The translations under genes were made by a program, and so were the position numbers. Below the pieces are notes generated by a model, which saw only the letters and a list, made by a program, of their open reading frames with translations, was not told the origin of the DNA and did not search any database. A stretch of DNA of 41,968 bases from a virus, in IMG/VR virus record IMGVR_UViG_3300031951_000392, positions 1 to 41,968 of that record, one strand, 5' to 3'. Below, in pieces: positions 1 to 5,788 of the stretch (its first letter is position 1; each line of letters opens with the position of its first letter).

Positions 1-102
1 CTCATCAAGTGCGCTCACAATCGAGCGCACAAATGATTCACGTTGTTCTTTGGTTGTTTCGAGTAAACTAAGTACTCCGATTGCTGATATTTGGTTATCC
101 AT
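1..102 (-). CDS. 5' part of an early coiled-coil protein, cut by the window edge
   Basis: This is the duplicated N-terminal end (34 codons) of the 159-residue protein encoded complete at 41362-41841. It begins with ATG at 102-100, overlaps the stop of the Sak4-like gene by 8 bases, and runs off the left edge. It is a product of the assembly overlap and not a second gene. Confidence 0.8.
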   Translation of the reverse strand, partial: MDNQISAIGVLSLLETTKEQRESFVRSIVSALDE

Positions 103-229
103 TGGTCAGTTCTTTTTTGCGGATTGTGAATAATTGTTTGATGTCTTCGTGCATGTTCGGAGTAGATGCGTACAACTGCATCAGCCCCTCTACCGTGTTA
201 CATTGCGCAATACGGTCTTCTATTGGCAC
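1..229. repeat. Left copy of the circular-assembly overlap
   Basis: Bases 1-229 match 41740-41968 with five substitutions and no gaps. The differences fall at codon positions of the Sak4-like gene: four are synonymous and one changes Glu to Asp. This is what two members of one population would give at a circular assembly junction. A physical terminal repeat of a single genome would normally be identical. The genome is therefore probably circular or circularly permuted, about 41,739 bp long. Confidence 0.9.
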
Positions 230-925
230 AGGTTTTAGTTCTACACCCATATCGCACCATTCTTTTATCATGCGTCCCGTTTCCTCTGATGGCGTAAAAG
301 GTATGCCTGATGCGAACAATCCTGTACGATCTTTAGATGCCGTTGCGGTATGGTTGGTGTCCAGTTCAAGGTTAATGGTCAGTTCGTATTCAAAGCCTTC
401 ACGGGTAACTTCTTTAAGACCCACTTTTTGAGGCACTAACTTGCCCTGTGAATTGGTGGTCATTTCGTAGTCCTGCTTCCTACGCACAGTGGTAATGATA
501 TGGCATGTAGATTGCAGGATAGTGTCAAGGAATGCCTGATGGCGTGGCGTGATTTTAGCCCAGTTTGTGTAACTGTTGCCCGTCATGCTGTTGCTGATTT
601 CAAGTATGCCGCCTTTGCCATCCCACTCGTGAGTTATGCTGTCTATTATGATAGCTTCCATGCCTGCCGCCTCACATTCCTTGATTGCTGCAATGTAGCG
701 TTCAGGCGTGTATGGTGCATTGAGTGGCAGTACGGAGTATTCGCCTAAGTGAGCGTACAGGTCTGCGCTACCGTTTTCGGTGTCAATGATGGCTACTTTG
801 GATAGGTCGCCTACCAGTCCTTTAGCGATAAGTAAGGCTGAAAATGTTTTGCCACCGCCTGATACTGCGGATAAACCTAAGCGGATTTTGGCTTTCTGTC
901 TGGTTGCTTTTCTTAACTGTGTCAT
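95..925 (-). CDS. Sak4-like RecA/RAD51-fold ATPase
   Basis: The 276-residue protein has a P-loop near residues 20-27 (AVSGGGKT), a following IDTENGSADLY strand, and a Walker B strand IIIDSI near residues 92-97. This is the AAA_24/Sak4 layout, in which a RecA-like ATPase promotes single-strand annealing or strand exchange during phage recombination. Sak4 proteins usually act with the phage single-strand binding protein, which is present here at 39623-39952 in the same transcription direction across the circle junction. The start is fixed by the family pattern of a short basic N-terminus followed by the P-loop. The sequence repeated at the right edge encodes its last residues, with one Glu to Asp change. 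The family call is confident; the exact recombination role is inferred. Confidence 0.85.
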   Translation of the reverse strand: MTQLRKATRQKAKIRLGLSAVSGGGKTFSALLIAKGLVGDLSKVAIIDTENGSADLYAHLGEYSVLPLNAPYTPERYIAAIKECEAAGMEAIIIDSITHEWDGKGGILEISNSMTGNSYTNWAKITPRHQAFLDTILQSTCHIITTVRRKQDYEMTTNSQGKLVPQKVGLKEVTREGFEYELTINLELDTNHTATASKDRTGLFASGIPFTPSEETGRMIKEWCDMGVELKPVPIEDRIAQCNTVEGLMQLYASTPNMHEDIKQLFTIRKKELTNG

Positions 926-982
926 GTGTTTTTGTTTTTAGTAGTACGTTTAAAAAATACTCGTGTTTCTTTTGTTTGGTGG

Positions 983-1198
983 TCATTGTGCGTCCTTGAT
1001 TTGCTGTAATACAATAAGGTATCGTTTGTGGCAGTATATAGTTACGTCTGCCATTCGTGATGCTTTGCGCATGTAGTGTTCTTTTACGCCAAAAAAGTCA
1101 TACTTGCGTGTAGATTCAAGTTGAGCATAGATGCGTCTTTCTTTAGCTTTGGAGGTCATATCCAACCACCATATTGCCCGTTCATGTAGTTTTTTCAT
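983..1198 (-). CDS. Small basic early protein, unknown function
   Basis: The 71-residue product is rich in Lys, Arg and aromatic residues (HERAIWWLDM, YDFFGVKEHYMRKASRM) and is predicted to be soluble and mostly helical. I do not recognise a family. Its start lies inside the end of the membrane microprotein gene 1182-1268, and it stands between that gene and the Sak4-like gene, so it is co-transcribed with both. The 57-base gap down to the Sak4 start is A-rich on the coding strand and carries no convincing gene. Confidence 0.6.
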   Translation of the reverse strand: MKKLHERAIWWLDMTSKAKERRIYAQLESTRKYDFFGVKEHYMRKASRMADVTIYCHKRYLIVLQQIKDAQ

Positions 1199-1268
1199 AT
1201 TTGCGTAGTATTAAAATGGTTACAACTGCTGCGATTAATCCGATGATGTGGGGTAGTGCGGGGTTCAT
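1182..1268 (-). CDS. Single-span membrane microprotein (28 residues)
   Basis: The ATG at 1268-1266 overlaps the TGA of the upstream gene in an ATGA junction, the coupling used throughout this phage. The product is Met-Asn-Pro followed by a hydrophobic stretch, IIGLIAAVVTILIL, and a basic tail (RKYEK). This fits one transmembrane helix with a cytoplasmic C-terminus. The 3' end overlaps the next gene by 17 bases. The function is unknown; small early membrane peptides of phages often modify host envelope or defence proteins, but nothing here shows that directly. Confidence 0.55.
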   Translation of the reverse strand: MNPALPHIIGLIAAVVTILILRKYEKTT

Positions 1269-1471
1269 TTTTGCAGTTTTTTGAGTTGGTTGTTAAGGAA
1301 TGATACCGCACCTTTCGACCCGTTTTCGATAATGTTAATCATGCACTTTATTTGCTTTTCGTTGAGTGCGTCTGTTTTGCCGATAAAGAACGCATTAAGC
1401 AGGTGTTTCTTAGGTCGCAGATGGTCGGGCATCTTTTTGCGGATTGGTTCGATTTTAAATAGTTCTTTCAT
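1265..1471 (-). CDS. Small basic early protein, first gene of the minus-strand early operon
   Basis: The product is 68 residues, Lys-rich (MKELFKIEPIRKKMPDHLR at the start), with no family I recognise. A longer reading frame opens at 1570, but I chose the ATG at 1471. A promoter-like pair (TTTG at 1524-1521, TAATATTG at 1500-1493) predicts transcription from about 1486, and the upstream codons overlap the divergent control region. It leads an operon of this gene, a membrane microprotein, a 71-residue protein and the Sak4-like ATPase. Confidence 0.55.
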   Translation of the reverse strand: MKELFKIEPIRKKMPDHLRPKKHLLNAFFIGKTDALNEKQIKCMINIIENGSKGAVSFLNNQLKKLQK

Positions 1472-1492
1472 TCTGTTTTTGGTTTGTTTCTG

Positions 1493-1524
1493 CAATATTA
1501 CAACGCACTTTTGAGATAACCAAA
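1493..1524 (-). promoter_or_regulatory. Bacteroidota-type promoter, leftward early operon
   Basis: On the minus strand, TTTG (1524-1521) is followed after 20 bases by TAATATTG (1500-1493). This is one mismatch from the TAnnTTTG -7 element at a normal distance from the -33 element. The predicted start near 1486 lies about 15 bases ahead of the ATG at 1471. Confidence 0.55.
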
Positions 1525-1556
1525 TTTTCGGTCGAAAAATATTTTTTTCGGAAAAG
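1525..1556. promoter_or_regulatory. Operator-like palindromes between divergent promoters
   Basis: TTTTCGgtCGAAAA (1525-1538) is a 6+6 palindrome. A related half-collapsed form, TTTTCGGAAAA (about 1546-1556), follows on the next helical turns. Both sit exactly between the leftward and rightward -33 elements, where a repressor or activator could control both operons. No regulator gene is obvious next to it. Confidence 0.4.
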
Positions 1557-1587
1557 TTTGGTAATTCCAAAACTATGTGTACTTTTG
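1557..1587 (+). promoter_or_regulatory. Bacteroidota-type promoter, rightward accessory operon
   Basis: TTTG (1557-1560), a spacer of exactly 19 bases, then TACTTTTG (1580-1587) is a perfect match to the Bacteroidetes sigma-ABfr consensus TTTG-N19-TAnnTTTG. Transcription is expected at about 1594. This sets the first translatable ATG at 1610 and excludes the ATG at 1577. Confidence 0.75.
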
Positions 1588-1609
1588 CATCATACTAAAA
1601 AACAAAACA

Positions 1610-1882
1610 ATGACATACTTACAGAAAGTAGAAAAAAGCACAAACATGGTAGAAATCAGCAAAATCATATTATCTGATATTTGGGCTGATTATTCTGTAT
1701 TATTTGCCAATAATTACAGACCATTTGTTAGGTCAAATGAAACTCAGGATAATTGGATAAAATCAGTAAATGATACGTATTTTAATAATATTAAATCAGA
1801 TAGGATTAACCTTTTTAATTCCATACCCGAAAGATTTAAATTAACGAAGATGTATAAGGAATTATCAAAAAAATTAGCTTAA
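1610..1882 (+). CDS. First gene of the plus-strand accessory operon, unknown function
   Basis: The product is 90 residues. The ATG at 1610 is preferred over one at 1577 because the strong promoter at 1557-1587 would start transcription between them, and because the leader aaaaacaaaaca before the ATG recurs before other genes of this operon. The protein resembles the product of 3451-3642 around a shared pattern of Tyr-Ser-x-x-Phe-Ala-Asn (YSVLFANNY here, YSAMFANGY there), so the two may be distant paralogs. No domain is recognised. It is followed by a conserved hairpin element at 1891-1915. Confidence 0.65.
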   Translation: MTYLQKVEKSTNMVEISKIILSDIWADYSVLFANNYRPFVRSNETQDNWIKSVNDTYFNNIKSDRINLFNSIPERFKLTKMYKELSKKLA

Positions 1883-1890
1883 TTTATTTC

Positions 1891-1915
1891 GGGGTGCAGC
1901 ATCCGAGCAACTGCA
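1891..1915 (+). ncRNA. GGGGYGCAGCATCC hairpin element, copy 1
   Basis: The run GGGG (1891-1894) is followed by TGCAG (1895-1899), an 11-base loop starting CATCC, and the complement CTGCA (1911-1915). A second copy with the same core lies at 35365-35387, also directly after the first gene of a plus-strand operon. There is no U-run after it, so a simple terminator is unlikely. A structured mRNA element, such as a processing, stability or protein-binding site, is my inference. Confidence 0.45.
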
Positions 1916-1940
1916 ATTAATTCACTTCAATTTATACCAC

Positions 1941-2228
1941 ATGCCACACATCAAAAACATAATCGACACGGACTGTTACTTGCAGTTTGATGACGCTACG
2001 GAACTAAGCAGATTCGCACACCGCAATGAGATATATCTTAGCCGTATGGCGTTCTACGATGACACGTATATCCGATTCTACTCGGACGGAACAGACCCAA
2101 CCCCGACAGACTTTATGGATGACGAACTACCAGCCCATCACTACAACAACATCACCGAATGGGTTAAACCTCCCTACGAAAAGTTAGAAGACGATTACTA
2201 TCAAGATTATATTGATTCACAATTATAA
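1941..2228 (+). CDS. Accessory protein of the 'DCYIQFD' paralogous family
   Basis: The product is 95 residues, acidic and aromatic-rich. It shares a clear layout with the product of 2868-3089: an Ile-rich start, Thr-Asp-Cys-Tyr, QFD, a short helix (ELSRFAHRN here, ELREWVKK-like there), then YIRFYSD and a C-terminal His-His pair before Asn (HHYNNI, HHHTNI). More distant relatives are encoded at 3086-3454 and 39971-40201. I know no function. A small two-layer alpha/beta fold is plausible. Several copies in one phage suggest related proteins with different targets. Confidence 0.7.
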   Translation: MPHIKNIIDTDCYLQFDDATELSRFAHRNEIYLSRMAFYDDTYIRFYSDGTDPTPTDFMDDELPAHHYNNITEWVKPPYEKLEDDYYQDYIDSQL

Positions 2229-2238
2229 AAACAAAACA

Positions 2239-2442
2239 ATGGAACACATCATCACACTACTTGCGGCAAGTACCGCTACACAGGCAGAATGCGAGGTTAT
2301 TATCGCAGCCATTCACGAATACGGACGCAGCCAATGGATAGAGGGCTTCAACCGAGCCGCTAACATTGCAGGTGTCGAAACACCCCACGCCCCGCAAATC
2401 AGGACAGAACCACGCACTAACCTTCAAAATACTGGGATATGA
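2239..2442 (+). CDS. Small helical protein, unknown function
   Basis: The product is 67 residues. The ATG at 2239 is chosen over 2212 because the latter lies inside the preceding gene, while 2239 has the recurring leader acaaaacaATG. The first half (MEHIITLLAASTATQAEC) and an amphipathic segment around IIAAIHEYGRSQWIEGFN look helical; the tail is Pro/Asn-rich and probably disordered. It ends in an ATGA overlap with the next gene. No family recognised. Confidence 0.6.
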   Translation: MEHIITLLAASTATQAECEVIIAAIHEYGRSQWIEGFNRAANIAGVETPHAPQIRTEPRTNLQNTGI

Positions 2443-2618
2443 GAAAGACAGTAATAACAACAGAATACAGCGCAACACTTGGCGCATTTCTTGACAGTAA
2501 AGACATTGAATGGAGTTACAAGAACAACGTCATTACATTTACGCTACCATACATGTCGCCATCTGCAATATTCGATTTTGCAGTTGAGTTTAAAGACTAT
2601 CAAAACAAACACTATTGA
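2439..2618 (+). CDS. Small beta-rich protein (59 residues), unknown function
   Basis: The ATG at 2439 overlaps the TGA of the previous gene (ATGA), and its own TGA at 2616-2618 is one base from the next ATG at 2620, so the gene fits exactly into the operon. The product begins MRKTVITTEYS, has a central WSYKNNVITFTLPYM strand pair, and ends DYQNKHY. The alternation of hydrophobic and polar residues suggests a small beta domain. No family recognised. Confidence 0.6.
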   Translation: MRKTVITTEYSATLGAFLDSKDIEWSYKNNVITFTLPYMSPSAIFDFAVEFKDYQNKHY

Positions 2619-2619
2619 T

Positions 2620-2871
2620 ATGAAAACCATCCGAGAACACTTAGAATCCATAGCCGACACGGAATTGAGGGAGGCGGCATTGAGGAACGCAGAAGCATAT
2701 ATAGGGCGCAGGATTGACTCTGACAAGACAAAGCACAAATACGAAGCACTTATGCAGTCATTTGAATGGAATGAAACGCCAGAAGGTTTTGAATTTTGGC
2801 ACAATGTAGCAAACTGCATATATCACGGCAACACGCCCACTTACCAACAATTTAAACACTTGATAAAATGA
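2620..2871 (+). CDS. Small helical accessory protein, unknown function
   Basis: The product is 83 residues, starting MKTIREHLESIAD. I took the ATG at 2620, just after the stop of the preceding gene; an upstream in-frame ATG at 2479 lies inside that gene and gives an implausible extension. The sequence is mostly helical with conserved-looking aromatic and His residues near the C-terminus (FEFWHNVANCIYHG). A pattern of helices followed by FxFWxxVxxxxY is frequent in small Bacteroidota phage proteins, but I cannot assign a role. Confidence 0.65.
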   Translation: MKTIREHLESIADTELREAALRNAEAYIGRRIDSDKTKHKYEALMQSFEWNETPEGFEFWHNVANCIYHGNTPTYQQFKHLIK

Positions 2872-3089
2872 AACACAAACTATCCGAAATAATCAACACC
2901 GATTGTTACATTCAGTTTGATAGCAATGAGCAGTTGAGGGAGTGGGTGAAGAAGGCGGGGATAAGATTATGCGGATACATAGACGACTTAGACGTTTACA
3001 TACGTTTTTATTCAGACGAAATGCCGTACCCGCTTGAGTTTCCAGTTCTTACACACCCCATCCACCACCACACAAACATCGAAATATGA
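2868..3089 (+). CDS. Accessory protein of the 'DCYIQFD' paralogous family
   Basis: The product is 73 residues and the closest relative of 1941-2228. Shared features in order: Ile-Ile-Asn-Thr-Asp-Cys-Tyr-Ile-Gln-Phe-Asp, a short amphipathic helix QLREWVKK, a turn with IRLCGYIDD, the strand VYIRFYSDE, and a terminal HHHTNIEI. It overlaps both neighbours by 4 bases (ATGA junctions). The His cluster at the C-terminus could bind metal, but that is conjecture. No annotated function known. Confidence 0.7.
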   Translation: MKHKLSEIINTDCYIQFDSNEQLREWVKKAGIRLCGYIDDLDVYIRFYSDEMPYPLEFPVLTHPIHHHTNIEI

Positions 3090-3454
3090 AACACATAAAA
3101 GACCTAACCGAACAAGACTGCATCCATTGTGCCACGCAGGAGGAATGGGATGCGATATGTGACAAGTTTGATATAACATTACCGCGTACCACATTTAATG
3201 TATTTGGTAGAGATAGCGTTATTTACCCTGTTCAAAAAAAGTACGGCTATCTGCTTAATGCAAATACGGACGGGGCTGTTGCCCACCCCGCATCCGACTT
3301 TCTCACGCCACATGTATCGGTATTGACAGAGATAGGGGATTGTAAGGTGATAAAGAACGGAGGCGATGTGATAGTAATGACAGGCAATGTGGTTATCACG
3401 CTCACGCCACCCGTATTGAAACATATTCAGGAACTATTAAACCAACAACAATGA
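3086..3454 (+). CDS. Larger member of the small accessory family, unknown function
   Basis: The product is 122 residues. The first half follows the family plan (IKDLTEQDCIHCAT, EEWDAICDKFDITLPR, then a strand with SVIYPVQ). The second half adds a beta-rich segment (DCKVIKNGGDVIVMTGN and VVITLTPPV). The extension looks like an independent small domain with alternating Val/Ile and polar residues. It is joined to the next gene by a 4-base overlap. I infer a common ancestor with 1941-2228 and 2868-3089, with low confidence for this more divergent member. Confidence 0.65.
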   Translation: MKHIKDLTEQDCIHCATQEEWDAICDKFDITLPRTTFNVFGRDSVIYPVQKKYGYLLNANTDGAVAHPASDFLTPHVSVLTEIGDCKVIKNGGDVIVMTGNVVITLTPPVLKHIQELLNQQQ

Positions 3455-3642
3455 TAAACTACGAACAAGAGGTGAAGAAGGTGTACCCCAAAGCGTATTC
3501 TGTTTATGAATCATATAGTGCAATGTTTGCTAACGGATATGAGATAATAAATGAAGGCGTTTTATTAGCAGAAATGTGTATTACCGAAGATTACGCATGG
3601 CAATCAGCCTACGAAAAACTTAAAAAGGAGGGGAAGATATGA
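3451..3642 (+). CDS. Small accessory protein, unknown function
   Basis: The product is 63 residues with the start MINYEQEVKKVYPKAYSVY, a core YSAMFANGYEII, and a helical tail ending AYEKLKKEGKI. This layout, N-terminal Tyr-Glu-x-Glu-Val-x-x-x-Tyr-Pro and a C-terminal W-x-x-A-x-x-x-L helix, is a type I associate with small hypothetical proteins of Bacteroidota phages. It shares the YSxxFANxY core with the product of 1610-1882. It overlaps the genes on both sides by 4 bases. Confidence 0.65.
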   Translation: MINYEQEVKKVYPKAYSVYESYSAMFANGYEIINEGVLLAEMCITEDYAWQSAYEKLKKEGKI

Positions 3643-3905
3643 AACAGACAAAACTAAACTTTAATGGGGTTGCCGTCCTATGCAGTACATGGCAGCAGAT
3701 GTTGCATCTTGCGGAATTGGCGAGGGAGCAGGGGTATAAGACGGAACACGAATCGTTTAATGAAAATTCATTTAATGAAGGCGATGTGTATTTTCACGTA
3801 GGCAATACGCATATATGGAACTTATGTAGCGATTTACTACTACCCGTCATCCCCTACACCACATTCATCAACCCGCCCGTAGACGATAGTGTTTATGGGT
3901 GTTAG
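3639..3905 (+). CDS. Small accessory protein, possible divergent paralog
   Basis: The product is 88 residues, beginning with a strand LNFNGVAVLCS and followed by a helix around WQQMLHLAELAREQGYK. The strand-Cys-helix arrangement is like the DCYIQFD family (strand, acid or Ser, helix), with the central part replaced by an Asn/Glu-rich loop and a strand DVYFHVGN. It is the last gene before the only sizeable gap in the operon, which holds an interleaved-stem RNA element. Confidence 0.6.
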   Translation: MKQTKLNFNGVAVLCSTWQQMLHLAELAREQGYKTEHESFNENSFNEGDVYFHVGNTHIWNLCSDLLLPVIPYTTFINPPVDDSVYGC

Positions 3906-3937
3906 GATTTCTCAAAACAGTTACTTACCTTCACCAC

Positions 3938-4041
3938 GTCAAACTATTACTTAAATGAAATTATTAGCCCCGTTCTGCCTGCATATTGACACATCCGTGT
4001 CGGTAATAGTTTGACACCTTCGCAGCAGACGGGGCGTTTTT
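3938..4041 (+). ncRNA. Interleaved-stem RNA element with terminator-like 3' end
   Basis: Four segments occur in the order A-B-A'-B'. A (3938-3950, GTCAAACTATTAC) is the perfect 13-base complement of A' (4003-4015). B (3967-3982) pairs with B' (4022-4035) over 14 base pairs with two single-base bulges. Between B and A' is a small hairpin C (GACAC 3988-3992, GTGTC 3997-4001). B' is followed by a five-T run (4037-4041). The order A-B-A'-B' means the two long stems either form a pseudoknot or exclude each other. The 148-base gap 3906-4053 contains no gene. A terminator or antiterminator switch is my inference. Confidence 0.6.
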
Positions 4042-4053
4042 AAACTGAACAAC

Positions 4054-4323
4054 ATGAAAAAGATTGTAGTATTCGTAGTAGTGTATCTGCTAAGTGCGTT
4101 TGCGATGTATAAGTGGGTACATATAGCACACTCAAAAGGCGGCAGGTGCGAAACAATGCAGGTGCAGATAAGGGATATGGTATATACACTTATGCCGATA
4201 AGCAACACCATTACCGCTGTGGTTATGTGGATAACATTGCCGCCTTATGCAGAAGATACAGCAGCACTAAACAAATTCTTTAACATCAAAAACACAAACA
4301 ATGACACACCAACACAACAGTAA
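4054..4323 (+). CDS. Small inner-membrane protein, two spans
   Basis: The product is 89 residues. A first span follows the Lys-Lys start (VVFVVVYLLSAFAMY), then a short basic/Cys loop (HSKGGRCETM), a second hydrophobic segment around ISNTITAVVMWITL, and a polar Asn/Thr-rich tail. This fits a two-span membrane protein. It begins directly after the interleaved RNA element and is therefore the most obvious target of any control by it. A perfect DnaA-box sequence (TGTGGATAA, 4226-4234) lies inside the gene. Function unknown. Confidence 0.6.
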   Translation: MKKIVVFVVVYLLSAFAMYKWVHIAHSKGGRCETMQVQIRDMVYTLMPISNTITAVVMWITLPPYAEDTAALNKFFNIKNTNNDTPTQQ

Positions 4324-4588
4324 CGGTAGGGAATGGCTGATGGTGGAAGTGCAAGGCGACACAATAACAGTTGATATGGACACTATGCCTAACGGTAGGT
4401 GGTCTTACCATTCCGACAGCCTAACGATCACCGAGGAACAGGCGGGGGAGATAGTGGATAAGAAAGCCGCACTATGGGTAGATTATGAGAATGCAGCAGA
4501 CTCAATGCTTACAGCTATCAGTTCCTACCGCTCCCTACTCCGCTCCAAACAAATCAATTCACGAGTAATAAATCTTGTACGGATATGA
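4301..4588 (+). CDS. Soluble accessory protein, unknown function
   Basis: The product is 95 residues. It starts with a His/Asn-rich segment, has a beta-like region (WLMVEVQGDTITVDM) and a C-terminal helix containing AADSMLTAISSYRSLLRSK. It overlaps the previous gene by 23 bases, using ATG at 4301 with the A-rich leader caaaaacacaaacaATG. It overlaps the next gene by 4 bases. No domain recognised. Confidence 0.6.
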   Translation: MTHQHNSNGREWLMVEVQGDTITVDMDTMPNGRWSYHSDSLTITEEQAGEIVDKKAALWVDYENAADSMLTAISSYRSLLRSKQINSRVINLVRI

Positions 4589-5013
4589 AACGAACTTACA
4601 TAGCCACAACGTCCGAAGCAAAGGCGTTGCATGATGGCACACAGACAGCGATAATAGTTAAGCACAGCAACAAGCAACCCTACGCCATCGGTCAGGAAGT
4701 AGTGGTGAGGGAGGTGTGGATGTACCGACACAAACACGATAAGTATTACCACAAGGCAGACTATCCAGAATTTGAACCGTATGCACATCAAGGCTGGCAA
4801 TCCCCCGCCACTATGCCCGTATCAGCAGCACGTACACGGTTCAGGATAGTTAGTTGTGAGGCGGTGAGGGTGAGGGGTGTCGAAGGGCATGTGTGCAATG
4901 ATTTACCGATAGACCTACCGTGTGAATATCAGCAATACATCATCCACAAACTCGGTCAATCCGCATGGGACAATAACGATTACATTTTTTACTATAAAAT
5001 TGAGAAGATATGA
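4585..5013 (+). CDS. ASCH-like domain protein
   Basis: The 142-residue protein follows the outline of phage ASCH-type proteins: a segment QPYAIGQEVVVREVW (position and switch to a WxREx strand), a loop of Tyr/His residues, then a MPVSAARTRFRIVSCEAV stretch. The last resembles the usual MPRWASRIxLxVxxVxV motif of this family. ASCH domains have a PUA-like fold and are linked to RNA binding or nucleoside amidohydrolase activity; in phages the role is mostly unknown. The Trp normally following MPR is absent here. The assignment rests on these motifs only. Confidence 0.5.
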   Translation: MKRTYIATTSEAKALHDGTQTAIIVKHSNKQPYAIGQEVVVREVWMYRHKHDKYYHKADYPEFEPYAHQGWQSPATMPVSAARTRFRIVSCEAVRVRGVEGHVCNDLPIDLPCEYQQYIIHKLGQSAWDNNDYIFYYKIEKI

Positions 5014-5396
5014 TACACGCCATATACATTTACCTTATAATTAGCGGCTTTCTTTTTGGCTTTTCAGTAGGTGATTCTTTTTCTGAAGAACATTGGTTGG
5101 TCAATTTGATTAGGTGCATTTTATGGCTACCTGAATTGATATACAGACTACTCGAAAACACCTTTAACTGGGTTAAACGCCAAGACATTGTTATATTCCC
5201 ATTGGTTGACTTATTCGGGTACAACCCGCTAAAGAAAACAGAACAGGGAATCAGGAACAACACCTTTGCTGAATTGGATAAAACATTTGTTCCAGAATGG
5301 CAGAAAACAGCGATAGGCAGGTATAAGATAAAAGCATTACGTAAACTTCAAAAACTAAACAACTATGAGCAAGACACCTTTACAGACTGCTATTGA
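5010..5396 (+). CDS. Membrane-associated accessory protein
   Basis: The product is 128 residues. The first 22 residues are hydrophobic (AIYIYLIISGFLFGFSVGD) and form a probable transmembrane helix or uncleaved signal anchor. A second moderately hydrophobic amphipathic segment covers about residues 30-47. The C-terminal half is charged and helical (RYKIKALRKLQKL). No catalytic motif or family is visible. It overlaps the next gene by 32 bases. Confidence 0.6.
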   Translation: MIHAIYIYLIISGFLFGFSVGDSFSEEHWLVNLIRCILWLPELIYRLLENTFNWVKRQDIVIFPLVDLFGYNPLKKTEQGIRNNTFAELDKTFVPEWQKTAIGRYKIKALRKLQKLNNYEQDTFTDCY

Positions 5397-5583
5397 GCAA
5401 GTACAGAAAATGCCATTACCTGATTTGGGGGTAATAGCTATCCTCACCGCCCTACTCCCAACAGAACGGGATGTGATAGAAACGGCATACGATGAGGGGC
5501 GTGAAGATGGACTGGAAAATATTGTAAAGATACCCGATTACTTCACGACAAAATTCAACGACAATGAACACACCAAGAGTTAG
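5365..5583 (+). CDS. Small acidic helical protein, unknown function
   Basis: The product is 72 residues with helices around TPLQTAIEQVQKM and ERDVIETAYDEGRED. It resembles small helical hypothetical proteins common in Bacteroidota phages, in which a Leu-rich first helix is followed by Leu-x-x-E-x-x-x-I-x-x-A-Y/F. The ATG at 5365 follows the A-rich leader aaaactaaacaact. It overlaps the previous gene by 32 and the next by 20 bases. Confidence 0.6.
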   Translation: MSKTPLQTAIEQVQKMPLPDLGVIAILTALLPTERDVIETAYDEGREDGLENIVKIPDYFTTKFNDNEHTKS

Positions 5584-5788
5584 CCGTGAGCAGGCTGATA
5601 ACACAATCACAGTAACGGGCTGCGGGGATTGCCCGATGTACAGAGAAGAGAAAGGACACGGAGATTATTGGCATTCGTGTAGGGCGACTAAATTCGGGTA
5701 TTACACTATTGAACCAGTAGCGGAACAATGCCCTTTGACACAATCATCACTAACCATTCAACTCAAACAAGATGCGCCACAAACCTAA
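5564..5788 (+). CDS. Cys-rich putative zinc-binding protein
   Basis: The product is 74 residues. Four Cys residues in the pattern C-x2-C (GCGDCPMY), then C in WHSCRAT, then C in AEQCPL could hold one zinc ion. This arrangement, with a short first knuckle and a late Cys-Pro, is seen in small phage and plasmid zinc-ribbon-like proteins. Such proteins often bind nucleic acids or act as adaptors, but no partner is evident here. It overlaps the next gene by 17 bases. Confidence 0.6.
   Translation: MNTPRVSREQADNTITVTGCGDCPMYREEKGHGDYWHSCRATKFGYYTIEPVAEQCPLTQSSLTIQLKQDAPQT

Noticed and set aside
825-986. 54-codon minus-strand frame with an ATGA overlap to the gene 983-1198
   Set aside because: About two thirds of it runs inside the Sak4-like gene in another frame, and the product is a Lys/Arg/Gln-rich peptide typical of a shadow frame. 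Only its first codons lie in free space.
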